Shown: positions 13,048 to 23,672 of the stretch, one piece after another
Numbering within the stretch: the first letter of the stretch is position 1
How the letters are laid out: the number at the start of each line of letters is the position of its first letter
Source of the DNA: Macrotrachela quadricornifera
Taxonomy: Eukaryota; Rotifera; Eurotatoria; Philodinida; Philodinidae
Length of the DNA stretch: 64,000 bases
Assembly: GCA_022393335.1 (NCBI GenBank)
Contig: JAJEKB010020623.1
Span: 536,991 to 600,990, forward strand
Direction: 5' to 3'
The notes under the pieces: model-generated
What the model was told of the DNA's origin: nothing
The model's input: the letters and a program-made list of their open reading frames with translations, nothing else
Database searches by the model: none
Program-made: the position numbers and the translations under genes

Positions 13048-14031
13048 ATGAATATAAACGTACATTTTGTTTGTTTTATTGTAGAACTTTCACAATTTTT
13101 AATCATGAATCTGCTCTCAACTTACGATATGGTACAATTCGTAAGAGATTTTATTCCTCAACATGCTCTTCGAGTCATAGACTATTTTGCACCATCGCTA
13201 AGTATGGTAAAACCGATTGAACACTATGATGCTGTGGAAGTTGTCCCGCTTGAAAAGGCTATTGCCCCGTTGGTTTCGTCAATTCCCGATATTAAGGAAG
13301 TGGCTGCCAAAGCAAAAGAGAAATGTAATCCACCAAAAGACGGTTTAACAGCAGATGAATCTGCCGCAATTATGCTCTATTCAATGGAATGGGAGCCAAG
13401 AGAAAAATCATTGTATGTCATATTGAATAATATTCTACGAACTGAAGACCGAGAAAAAATAAAACCATGGGAACTTTATATAAAACTTTTTGTCTCTTCA
13501 CTTGAGAAATTGCCATCAATTAACCGAACTATTTATCGTGGAGTGAAAATGGATTTGAGTGCTCAATATCCACAAGGTAAAACATTTGTTTGGTATGCAT
13601 TTTCATCATGTACCAATTCAGTACAAGTACTTCAATCCGAACAATTTCTTGGAAAGACAGGAAGCAGAACTCTCTTCAATATTGATTGTGGATCTGGCAA
13701 AAATATTCAAAATCATTCAGTCTTTCCAAATGAAGATGAAATATTATTGATTGCTGCTCGAAAACTTCAAGTCATGTCATGTCTTGATTCTGGCAACGGT
13801 CTTACTATTATTCAACTCAAAGAAGTTGGAGCAGACAATCCTCTTTTAGGTACTGCACGCACAGACACTACATCTTCTGAAGCGAGCAATACATCTTCTC
13901 AAGCAAGTGCTGCATCCCAATCAAGTCATCAAGAAGTTTCGACAGGTTTCAATTTGAACACCTTTAACCCCCAAAATCTAATTGCGGGCAATGTTACAAA
14001 GATTTCGAATTTGCCTCGTTTTGGATTTTAA
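13048..14031 (+). CDS. Arginine-type mono-ADP-ribosyltransferase (R-S-ExE)
   Basis: The 327-residue protein has the R-S-E catalytic triad of arginine-specific ADP-ribosyltransferases, which move ADP-ribose from NAD+ to a protein. Visible elements are the Arg in YRGVK (residue 164), the Ser pair in AFSSCT (186-187) and the ExE motif in NEDEILL (Glu229 and Glu231). All key residues are present, so it is probably active. The C-terminal ~70 residues are a Ser/Thr/Gln-rich, low-complexity tail. The start at 13048 gives a hydrophobic N-terminus (possible signal or anchor); a second ATG at 13105 is nearly as good, and upstream exons cannot be excluded. A splice acceptor-like site precedes the ORF at 13020. 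The substrate is unknown. Bdelloids are known to carry many such genes. Confidence 0.85.
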   Translation: MNINVHFVCFIVELSQFLIMNLLSTYDMVQFVRDFIPQHALRVIDYFAPSLSMVKPIEHYDAVEVVPLEKAIAPLVSSIPDIKEVAAKAKEKCNPPKDGLTADESAAIMLYSMEWEPREKSLYVILNNILRTEDREKIKPWELYIKLFVSSLEKLPSINRTIYRGVKMDLSAQYPQGKTFVWYAFSSCTNSVQVLQSEQFLGKTGSRTLFNIDCGSGKNIQNHSVFPNEDEILLIAARKLQVMSCLDSGNGLTIIQLKEVGADNPLLGTARTDTTSSEASNTSSQASAASQSSHQEVSTGFNLNTFNPQNLIAGNVTKISNLPRFGF

Positions 14032-15700
14032 TTTATTCTTATATATGAACAATAAGACTCTGAAAACATACAGACTAGCTGCATGTTTATTGTACTATTC
14101 GCATTTTAATCATTAATTTTAAATAAAAGAAGTTACTTTAACTTTATTTTCAGGAATATTGTTTTTGCAAATATATCATAGTATTATTTATTAAATTTTG
14201 TAAATGTTTAATCTTGCAAACTCAGAATTTCGAAAGATACGTACAACGAAAGTTGCACACGATATGTCTGAAACATTGTAATAACACAGTATCGATAGGA
14301 TCTCTTGAGGGTGAGAATGTGAGTGAAAAATATAATTTAGCACTTACAACATGTGTCAACCTTGCTAAAGGGCACCGCTAAGTAGTTTATATATTATTAA
14401 AGAAAAAAGAAAGAGTAACGTCCGCAACAAAAATTAATAGTAATATCTCAGTAGAAAAATGCGATCTAATGCTTTGAATAGTTTATTCTTCTTAAACGAC
14501 TGATTTGTAAAGATCATAGCATTCACAGATCAACTATTTAGAGATTTGTGGTGATTCTATAAGTTTCAGCGAAATATGCATCATTAACTTACTTTATCAC
14601 TTCGAAGCTCGTGAAAAAAAGAAATAAATCTTCAAATTTGTACTGACACCCACTCATAAATTTCCAATGTAATGTTTCGTCGCATTGTTAAAATTTTCAT
14701 TGTCATATTATTAGTAGAAAAATCGATAAAAGATAAATTAGTGCAAAACTACTCAAAAAAAAAATAAACATTTATGTATATTTGAAGTCAATCAGATGCA
14801 TCTATAATGTCAGTCTAAACGAGCATTTGCAAAAAAAAATACCCTAAAATTTATATTGAAAACGATAATAATGAATATATAATATATGACATTCTTTAAT
14901 AATAATTCCACAAACATCAAGACGGTAAGTGTTGCACCACGACATCAGATTTTGTTCTAAGATACTGAAAAATGAAAACTCGTACTTATTCTCTTGGTAT
15001 ATATTCTATAGTTTAGCGATCATCACTCAACTTTCTAGCGAGTTGCATACATGAGCAAAACAACAATGAAAATTAAAATCAATATATTTATGAACTTAGA
15101 AATTTTCAATCTTCATGTATTCGATATGTGTGTTAACTTGATTGAAACCACACCAAATGTTTCACTAATTATAGAAACTATTTGTTCGATCATCCTGTTC
15201 AATCTAAAACATCTGGAAATATATATTAGTACCTTGGATCAATTGAAAATAGTTCGTAAACAATTCAAATACTTATTAAGTATCAAATTGAATATCCCAT
15301 ATTCGAAATTGACCACGGAACCTGTCAAACGGATTGGAGAGAATTAAATGAGATTCACTACGAGATCATTTTTAAAAAGGTAAAATTTTATTTAAAACTG
15401 CGTTTTAGATTTTTGTGAAATACGGTTTATATTGATTGCTAAAGTTAAAAGCGAGAAAAGTTAACCATAACTTGCCCTAGAGATCACGATAAACATGCTA
15501 ATATGATAAAATCAAGAATTTATTGGAAACATACGTCAGCATTGTTTTCAATTATCCTCTCATATTTATATCTCATCGTTTTTCTTTAATCCAATACTAT
15601 ATTATACAAAAAAATCATACGATACAAAAATAACAATCATAAGAAGAATGAAAAGCTAAGACTTTTTGGAATCATTGAAAGAATGTTAAATAAATGTCGA
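14032..15700. other. Spacer after the ART gene
   Basis: There is an AATAAA signal about 90 bases after the ART stop, then AT-rich sequence. The only protein-like stretch is the possible F-box/LRR remnant listed at 15051-15347. No RNA gene or repeat array seen. Confidence 0.5.
15051..15347 (+). pseudogene. Possible F-box/leucine-rich-repeat fragment
   Basis: This 98-residue ORF contains LKHLEIYISTLDQLKIV, a pattern that resembles the C-terminal strands of rotifer F-box/LRR-like proteins. It has no F-box and no flanking exons that I can see, so if real it is a leftover piece. It may equally be a chance ORF in AT-rich DNA. Confidence 0.25.
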
Positions 15701-17780
15701 TTATAACCATTTTTCTAAAACTGAACTAATATCAACATTAATAGCATCCATAAAAAATTTGGGAAATTGTTCAATCGTAAATGGAATAATGTATGAATTA
15801 GATTCCGACCATTTCATCATATAAATTATACCATCACGGAGGCTTCTAGAATGCAAAGAAAAGACAACAAATACAACGTTTTTAGTTGAATTTCTGCATT
15901 TTTTTTATAGTATTCAACTGTTGTCTACGTATATAATAACTTACTTTTGTTTTGCTGTTTTTGATTGTATCAATTCATCAATATCTTTAGCCATTAATGC
16001 TCCACGTGCAAATAAATGACTACCTGTTCGAAAATCAATAGAATATAAAGATGATGCAATCATAGATAAATATGGTAATGACATTTGTTTTATAAATAAT
16101 GGTGCTAAATTAAAATAATATTCAAAACGATTTTTAATAAAATATTGTCGATATTCATAAGATTCATTTGATGGTAAAGCACTAGCCATTGCATCCATAG
16201 CTATATATTGACCAAAACCCTAATAAATTTCAACAGAATCAATAAATTTTCCTATGCAATTAGTTATATTCATGGTAGATATGATAAAAAGATTTTTGCA
16301 CATTATGTCAAATGAATATCTCTATCATTTAGTACTACAATAATGTGTCATGCTCTCTAAAAATGTAGAGCAGCCCTTATGTGAAAAATTTGAGACCTAA
16401 ATGAGAGGACTCTACTTGTCTTAAAGACATCAAGTATTAAATAAAAAGAATTAAGAATCAGTAATCAGAAACTCTAATCGTTTTAGGCTTCTATTAATCT
16501 TACTGAGACTGGCCTACAGTGAAAATACAACATCAATTTTTGATCTCGAAATGCTTTCATCCTGATAACATAAAAACTTGTTTAAAATCATCAAAAGCCA
16601 CATTTTAATTTTTCCACTATTTATCTTTACATAATCTCTAAGACTCAAGTGAGAAAGATTTTTCAATTGATCTAACTTCATGATAGTATCAACATACTTC
16701 GTTAAACCAAATAGTATCGATAATTGGTGTTAATTCAAATGTAAATGGATAATAACATTTTGAAAATAATCGTTTTGGTAACCAAGCATGTTGAATATGA
16801 TGTGCTATATTATATTGAAATAATTTGATTTGAATATCTTTACTATTTTTATTTATTATTGTACCATATTTAACATTTATTGAACAGCTATTTAAATGTT
16901 CCATGCTAAAACCATAAGTATGTTTTTCATCCAATGGTTTTACCATTTCAATTGCAACTGTATAAAATGAAAATGGAACAATATTATAATATGATAATAA
17001 GTTTTGCATTGCTTGCACACTTAATTTATTGATCATATCGATATCAAAATTTTCCGTATCATCGATATAAATAATTATATAAAATGATAATGATATTTTC
17101 CTATGTTCTTCTTTTATTAGTTTCTGATCACATAATGAACGTTGACATAATTGATCATAATAGATAGGAATATATGTGAAATTTATATTTGGTCCCATGT
17201 ATATTTGTGAATCGGCTAAATTATAATAATTTTTAGCTATACTACTAATAGTACCATACATTTTTTGATTACAAGGTGATAATGTTAAATAAATAGGCCA
17301 TTCAGGTGAACTTTGAACGACTAACATTAAAGGAAAATTTTCTACTTTATCCATTATTTCTAAATAACCAAAAACTGAATAACCTAATATACTAATATAA
17401 CGATTTTGACGTATTTTTGATGCATCAACACCATTTAATATACCTTGTTCATGTTTAGTTAAATTAATTGAATAAGAAATAGATGATAGTGTTTTATCGG
17501 ATGCACATTCTAATGTCCATCTTGGACCACCTGTTGACTCTTTTTTGACAGTAATAACATTTCCAGATGAACTTTTTGCCGTTAAATTTTCAACATATAA
17601 ATCATAAAACTGTAAATTATATCCAGATGGAATAGAACGTGGTATTATAAATGTTTGTGTTCCATTTAAATGATATTGAATATGTTCATTAGTTTCAAAT
17701 TCAATATTAACATGAATGTTTGAAGATTCAATGTCATTATAAGATAAGATATATTTTGCATAGATAAATGATGAATTCAT
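15701..17780 (-). CDS. M61-like (glycyl aminopeptidase) protein lacking the catalytic Glu
   Basis: Three exons on the minus strand, 17780-16698, 16219-15945 and 15845-15701, join in frame to give 500 residues. The first ~180 residues resemble the M61 N-terminal beta domain. The catalytic region shows AHHIQHAW (His327, His328, His331) followed by DTIWFNEGF with Glu361. In active M61 peptidases this reads HExxH..W and then a Glu zinc ligand. Here both His ligands and the distal Glu are kept, but the general-base Glu is replaced by His328. The frame, splice sites and rest of the fold are intact, so it may be a pseudoenzyme that still binds zinc. M61 family enzymes release N-terminal Gly or Ala. 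No clear signal peptide starts at 17780; upstream in-frame residues are hydrophobic but lack an ATG. The C-terminal PDZ domain of bacterial M61 proteins is absent. Confidence 0.7.
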
Positions 17781-17993
17781 AGTGAGTAATGATAAAGACG
17801 ATGATGATATTAAGAAGCAATGTCAAGAAAGTATATCATACAATGATTTCGCATTATGACTAATTTTGTTAATTATTCTACAACAGAAAGAAGTATCTTA
17901 AAAATTGCTACTAATTGGAAAAAGTAAAGAAATCTATGCCATCGTTTTTAATTCAAATAATAAGAAGAACATTTCAAAATACAAAATAACAAT

Positions 17994-18720
17994 TCAGTTG
18001 TTATTGGTTTCATAATCGGCATTGTACCATGGAGGCTCCTGATGGAAAACAGTAATATTACCTTAAAGGAAAAAGAAAACGACTAAGTGCATACAACATA
18101 CAGACTACAACGAAAAAGACATAACATAATATGTAATATGATGATGTTACTATTATATATATATATGAAGAAAATACGAACTTTTGCAACGCTGCTATAA
18201 AAGCTCTCAAGAATTTTATTATAAATAGTATTTTATTTTGTTTTTTTTAAAAGAAGATCAACATTCACAAGCGTCAATATTTTAAACCTGTATCTACCCA
18301 TACCTTTATTGACACGATTCAATTACAACGAATTCTCAGTGACTTTAATTTTACCAGAGAATTTGGACGATTTCATATGTGTCTGGCGATATCAGTTGTA
18401 GATACTAGTATAACGGTACTTATCACGAATTATCCTGTCTCTATCCTGATACCCACCAGAATTTTGAAATAAACGTTCAATGATTGGGAACTTATACAAA
18501 AAGAAGATCGGTAAGAGTGAAAAATTATCAGAAAATGGAAAGTATGAAAAAATATTTTGAAAAACTAATACAGATTAAATATAAAAGAAATAAGAGACAT
18601 GAAAAAGAAATTATTCTATCGAATGATTCATGACGAAGAAAAAATATATTCATTCAAGCATGACATCAATATGAACAATATAGGTAAAATATACACCTTG
18701 GTATTGGTCATACTTCAATC
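17994..18720 (-). CDS. Two putative 3'-terminal exons of an unknown protein
   Basis: A 24-nt exon (18720-18697) and a 68-nt terminal exon (18061-17994) have good AG acceptors, a GT donor and matching phase. They encode LKYDQYQ joined to GNITVFHQEPPWYNADYE and then TNNN-stop. The Tyr/Pro-rich tail resembles the cytoplasmic end of a membrane protein, but I found no upstream exons in the next kilobase. It could be the end of a gene whose other exons are lost or too short to see, or coincidence. Confidence 0.3.
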
Positions 18721-20089
18721 CTAATAAAAAAATAAAAGGAAAAGAAAAAATGTATTAGTCATATCACTACTAAAAAATTGACCTATGTTAGTTATTCATA
18801 ACTAGTAAGAACTTTTACTTATCAACTTTGTTTTATAGTTATGATTTCAATTTATTAAGTTAGCAAAAAAACTTCATTTTGATATTAATTATCTAATCCA
18901 GCAAATATTTTTATTATTGAAAAACATTAAATTAAAAGAATGTTTACTATTTTCATTTATTAGTGACTTTATTTATTGAGCAAATACAATGTGTGCGTGG
19001 CAAAAAAAAGTCAATTTTACCATTTTAATAATTTTACGTAGCAGATAAACTATTGTCTTAAAAATAGATCATTTACAACAAACTAAAGAGTTGAGACTAC
19101 ACCTAAAAATACATACTTTATTTTTATTTTTTTTGTTAAGAATCATTTAAAGGTATGCCACACTTTCCAACGGTTTCATGTGTATGTCACATCTTTTATA
19201 TGAATATCTACGTGTATTTAATTAATTCTTTGGATCAGCGTTCCGAACAGCCAGTGTACCAAGCAGAATGAAAATGTACGAAACTCTTGTGACTTCTACT
19301 GTACACTGTTTTACGTGTTGATGACGAGAACAATGTGTATGCATTATACTTACCTACACAACGAAAACTTTATTTTTAATAAAAAATGTTTTGCGGGTAA
19401 GGGTAAAGGTGCTTGCAAAATTTTGATTGACTTTTACTCATATTTCTCTTAATCGAATAGCAAAATCTTTAGTTTTTATGGAAGTAAAATATTGATACAT
19501 GTGCTTTTTCTTCTTAAACATATTCTTACTTGTGTGAGATAAAGAAATAGTTGTACATAGAAATGTTGATTACTGAATTTTATGCATTTGTTTTACATTT
19601 TTGATGAGATAAAAAGTGAACGCTTATTTATTTTAGATCATTTGACTAAACGTCAATCTCAGCACTTTGATGCAGTTTGCTTGTGAAAATTAAGTGCACA
19701 TGTATATTTTGTGTCGAAATTCTGCCAGGAACGCTGTTTATGATATTCCTATATGTTATCGACTGTTAATTATAATACCATTAAAAAACTTCGTAGATGT
19801 ATGAGAAATTTGATAGATGTTGTCTTCTCTTGATATATTTTCTTGATGATACTGGCTCTTGAGAAGGTGGTTGTTGCAAGTCAACACTGGAAAATATGGT
19901 TAATCCTCTATTTAATGTTGATGATATCCGCAAAGTAGTTGTATTTGATCTTATATTTTAATTTTGCATACTTTTATTCTAGCTGACATCATCACTAATA
20001 GCAGTGGTCTCATAATTTGGTACATCGATAAAAACTTATGCTAATATATTTATCATCCAATAGTCTAATAAAGAGTGTTACTTCAATAA
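18721..20089. other. AT-rich spacer, nothing recognised
   Basis: No convincing ORF, repeat or inverted repeat was seen. Local A and T runs dominate. Confidence 0.5.
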
Positions 20090-20575
20090 CAATACTTAGT
20101 CCATTATCTATCGATGTTAATGATTCGATGAAAACATTGACATTTCTTTATCAATTGGATCAGATACTCGTGATCGATCGCCTATGCAATAATATGATCA
20201 AACTGATGCAAGCATAACTTTATCTTACTCACTATTAAATCGATCAACAAATACTCAGATAACAGATAATATGTGTGTACCATTTCAACTTGAAAAACAA
20301 AATTATTAGAATAAATGATCATTTTCGTGGTTATCTTAATCGTATGAAAGTTCTTGAAAATTAAAATTCAAAACTAATGAGTCAGTTTGAAGATAAGGCT
20401 AAAACATGGAATGCAACATCTCAATATTCAAGACCATTTGATCATCTTCGTCATGAAATTAATAAAAGTAGGATCGTTGAAGCGGATTAACAAACACGTT
20501 TACGTCGTCCACATAAAACAATTAATACAAGTGATAAAATTAGATTGAATTTCCAAGTGTAAATTCATCGATAAG
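20090..20575 (+). pseudogene. Intermediate-filament protein remnant
   Basis: Read in one frame with stops, the stretch gives LNRMKVLEN-stop-NSKLMSQFED and later DHLRHEINKSRIVEAD, then TRLRRPHKTIN and KIRLNFQV. The first part matches coil 1A of intermediate filaments (pattern NDRFA.Y...V..LE..N..L) and the second resembles the coil 1B start. At least three in-frame stops (after EKQNY, VLEN and VEAD) show it is dead. The codons have the same AT bias as its surroundings. The identification rests on pattern alone. Confidence 0.55.
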
Positions 20576-21399
20576 AAATACCTTTTCTTAATGCTATGCA
20601 TATTTAATGAAGTAAAAATAACAACGATAATAATGATTACACAAAACATTTAAACATATGAAAGAGAGACCATTAACAAACGTATCTAATAAATAGTTCT
20701 ATTAAATCAATGATTTAGCTATCTGTATCTAAAAGCATCTTAAAAATAATAACCATCAAAGTATATGAAAATACTACAAAAGTTATTTATACATTCATTA
20801 GATCTTCAATTAAATTATTCATTAAAAAGGAAGAAAAACATTTTATATTATCACGACTTCAAATGATAGATCAACAATTTTGTCTAGATCAAACTCGTTA
20901 TTTATACCAAACTTATTTCGATCTTTGTCTTAAATTTTAAATTTGGCCAGTAGGTTTTGAAATGTTCTATCTTTATATGTACTTTAGTATATTAGCTTAT
21001 TTTTAAGGATGACATCCTCAAGATAATACAATCAAATGGATACAGTATGATTCAAAAATTTGTAGAAGATTATTTGATACTATTCCGAAATAAAATCAAT
21101 CAATATACAAATATACAACTGAATTAATGATAAAATCATCATTTTATCTATTGACATTATCTTCTAAGATTAATCGATAAGAAATTGGAAGAATTTGTTT
21201 GTTGACATCATATAGATCTAATAAAAACAATTAATCAAATTGAACGATAATATATATCACAAACAGCTATTTACACAACTATCCTATTATCATTTGACTA
21301 CAAAACAGATAATTAGAAAAAAATTAATATTTATATGTAATTCTTTTCTTTAATTTTCTAGTTCGAAGTAAGCAATCATCTAACCACAATTTGTTTAAA

Positions 21400-23165
21400 A
21401 TAATTAAAATTGCTCAATTGCATGAAATTTGATCATATTCAACCACAGTGTGTAAATAAACTCAATAAAAATATACACTAATTAGAACGCCAGGTTCTTA
21501 ATGACGAATTAGAACAATATGAAATGAAAATACAGCATCATGAATATTTGTGCCAACAAGAGTTTACTACACTTCAGTCACAAATTTTGAATCTGACTTC
21601 TGCTTCTCAGAAGAATCGAATAGATATATTAATACACTTTGTTTAATTATATTTTAATTACTGTACAAATCAATTTATATAACAAGTTTGTTTTCAAGAA
21701 TCTTGTCGTCATACAAAATTATTATGTCAATATAATCATCATCAATAATTAAGCGATTTTTTTTTAAACAACAGGCAATATGTTTTTACCAGCGATATAT
21801 GACTTCATTATCTTATTCTAACATGTACCGTATCAGAAAAGAATTTAAATTAATTAAATCAATCCAATAGAGATTAATGAAAGGAAACTATATACTTTAT
21901 ATTGATCATATAAAAGATTATGGGCAAAAAACTGAAGCTTATATCGAAATAGCAAGCGATTCGTTATGGACAACATTTGATAAAGTGAGCTATTTACTCT
22001 ATGATGTTCGTTTCCAAAAAACAAATCTTGGCATGATAACTTCGAGAATTGATACAAAAATGAGAAAATGTTACATTGGTTTACTATGACTTATTCTAAA
22101 TTTACACAAAGTAAATTTCAGTATCTTTTCCATTATATTATCATTTACTGTGACTTTTATAATAAGAAGGAACATTATTAAGACTAATTGTAGCTTCAAC
22201 GAATACACCAACAGCTGAAATTTCTAAACTTTTAGATAAATTAGTTCGATCATTTTTTGATAAGCATGTTCATTCAACAATAACTATCAGTAGTGTTGAT
22301 TTCATTCGTCGTCTGAAAACGTATGTTGCAAATGATATAATTTTATCATAAGAAGAATCATTGAATATTCTTACAGAATTTCTCCTTCGACATAATTAGT
22401 CTAAAAAGAAAGGCCTTCAAATAAATGCTATGCGGAAATTAGCACATATTGTTTGAATAAAAAATATTTTTATTTATGAGACGAAATCTTATCGACAAAT
22501 TATTGGTGATACAATAGGATCAGCATAGTACATAAACATTAGCTATTATTTTCATCTGGTAATGAAAAAAAAAGAACGAGTTTGTTGATAAGGAACATTA
22601 AATAAAATCTATGGTACTTATGTTTCATTTATTATATGACGAATATTTCTATTGTCCAATAATATCATTTAAAAATACATAAATGATATCTTCTTTACTT
22701 CATATGAAACATTGGATAAAGTCAATCAAATCTTTGGTGAGGCAAATAAATATCATCCGAATATCAAATTAATTCGTCAAATTGATACAAATATTCCATT
22801 TCTCAATGTATTTATCGAAAATAACAACAATATACTGGCAACAGGTATTAGTCAGATATGTCGACATCCCTCACCCACACCTCTCACCCTCACCCTCGCC
22901 CTCAAGATTCGCTTTACCATTAGTCAATAATGAAAATGATTTTTGTACTATATGTCGTCAGTTATTAAACAAAACAACTGTTTCTGAATATATCAAATAG
23001 CTTCATCACTTGCACAAACTATCTATGCCAAGTTCACAAAAGAAGTCAATGATCTATTAGTTAAAGCACAGCCCACGAAAAGATCAAAATCAAACACCAA
23101 TCTTATCATTGATTATATACATGAAGGGAAATTTTCAACCTACACCATTTCTATTTGTCAACTTA
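21400..23165 (+). mobile_element. Decayed Penelope-like (Athena-type) retroelement
   Basis: Several broken frames on the plus strand line up, in order, with the reverse-transcriptase ORF of rotifer Penelope-like elements. There is an N-terminal helical part (about 21480-21620, LNDELEQYE..IQ.HEY), an ESCRHTKLL segment near 21700, DYGQKTEAYIE and LWTTFDKV at 21910-21990, VASTNTPTAEISK..DKLVR near 22190-22250, a finger region with EESLNILTEFLL near 22350, and the stretch KYHPNIKLIRQIDTNIPFL near 22750-22805. A later C-terminal piece (NLIIDYIHE) is near 23100. Many stops and frameshifts, and deletion around the catalytic palm, show the copy is inactive. No GIY-YIG endonuclease is visible, as in endonuclease-deficient Athena elements. 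The exact ends are unclear. Confidence 0.6.
22866..22905. repeat. C-rich, telomere-like tract within the retroelement remnant
   Basis: A run of CCCTCA, CCCACA and CTCACCC words interrupts the reverse-transcriptase frame in otherwise AT-rich DNA. The published bdelloid telomere repeat is TGTGGG, whose complement is CCCACA. One exact hexamer and several one-mismatch hexamers are present. Confidence 0.5.
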
Positions 23166-23672
23166 AAGCTTGGTAGAAAATATTATTTATCACCGTTTGC
23201 AATTTTTTATTTATGTATCAATAAAATTGTCTTTTTCAGAGATATTTCATTTTTCTTTTTCTTAACTATCGGTAGTGAAACGAACAGAAAAACTATTCTT
23301 ATATGAATCTTCGCACATTGTCATCAACGTGTGTTTTCTTGTCAACAGAAATGAAAGAAAAAAAACCTTTGTGTATGCAGTATATTATACGAAAAAGTGA
23401 ATATTCCTTTTTTTAATAAGCGCGACCGAAAAAAATATCTTGATTAATGAAGCATGACTATAAATAAATGGTGAAAAGAAAATAGTATCACGTAGTAGAT
23501 AAAAAAGGTTTCGATAATAAAACTTTAAATATAAAATATTTTATTGGCTAATAACGGACCAAAAATTCTAAAGAAGAAAGTTAATCTTATTATTGTAACA
23601 TTATTAAGATAAACTTCCTTATTATCTGTTTTCAACGACACGTAAAGTTAATATTATCTTTTTTTTAATAAT
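23166..23672. other. Upstream region of the ART-TPR gene
   Basis: AT-rich, no ORF of note. It lies directly upstream of the single-exon ART-TPR gene and presumably holds its promoter, but no specific element can be named. Confidence 0.4.
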
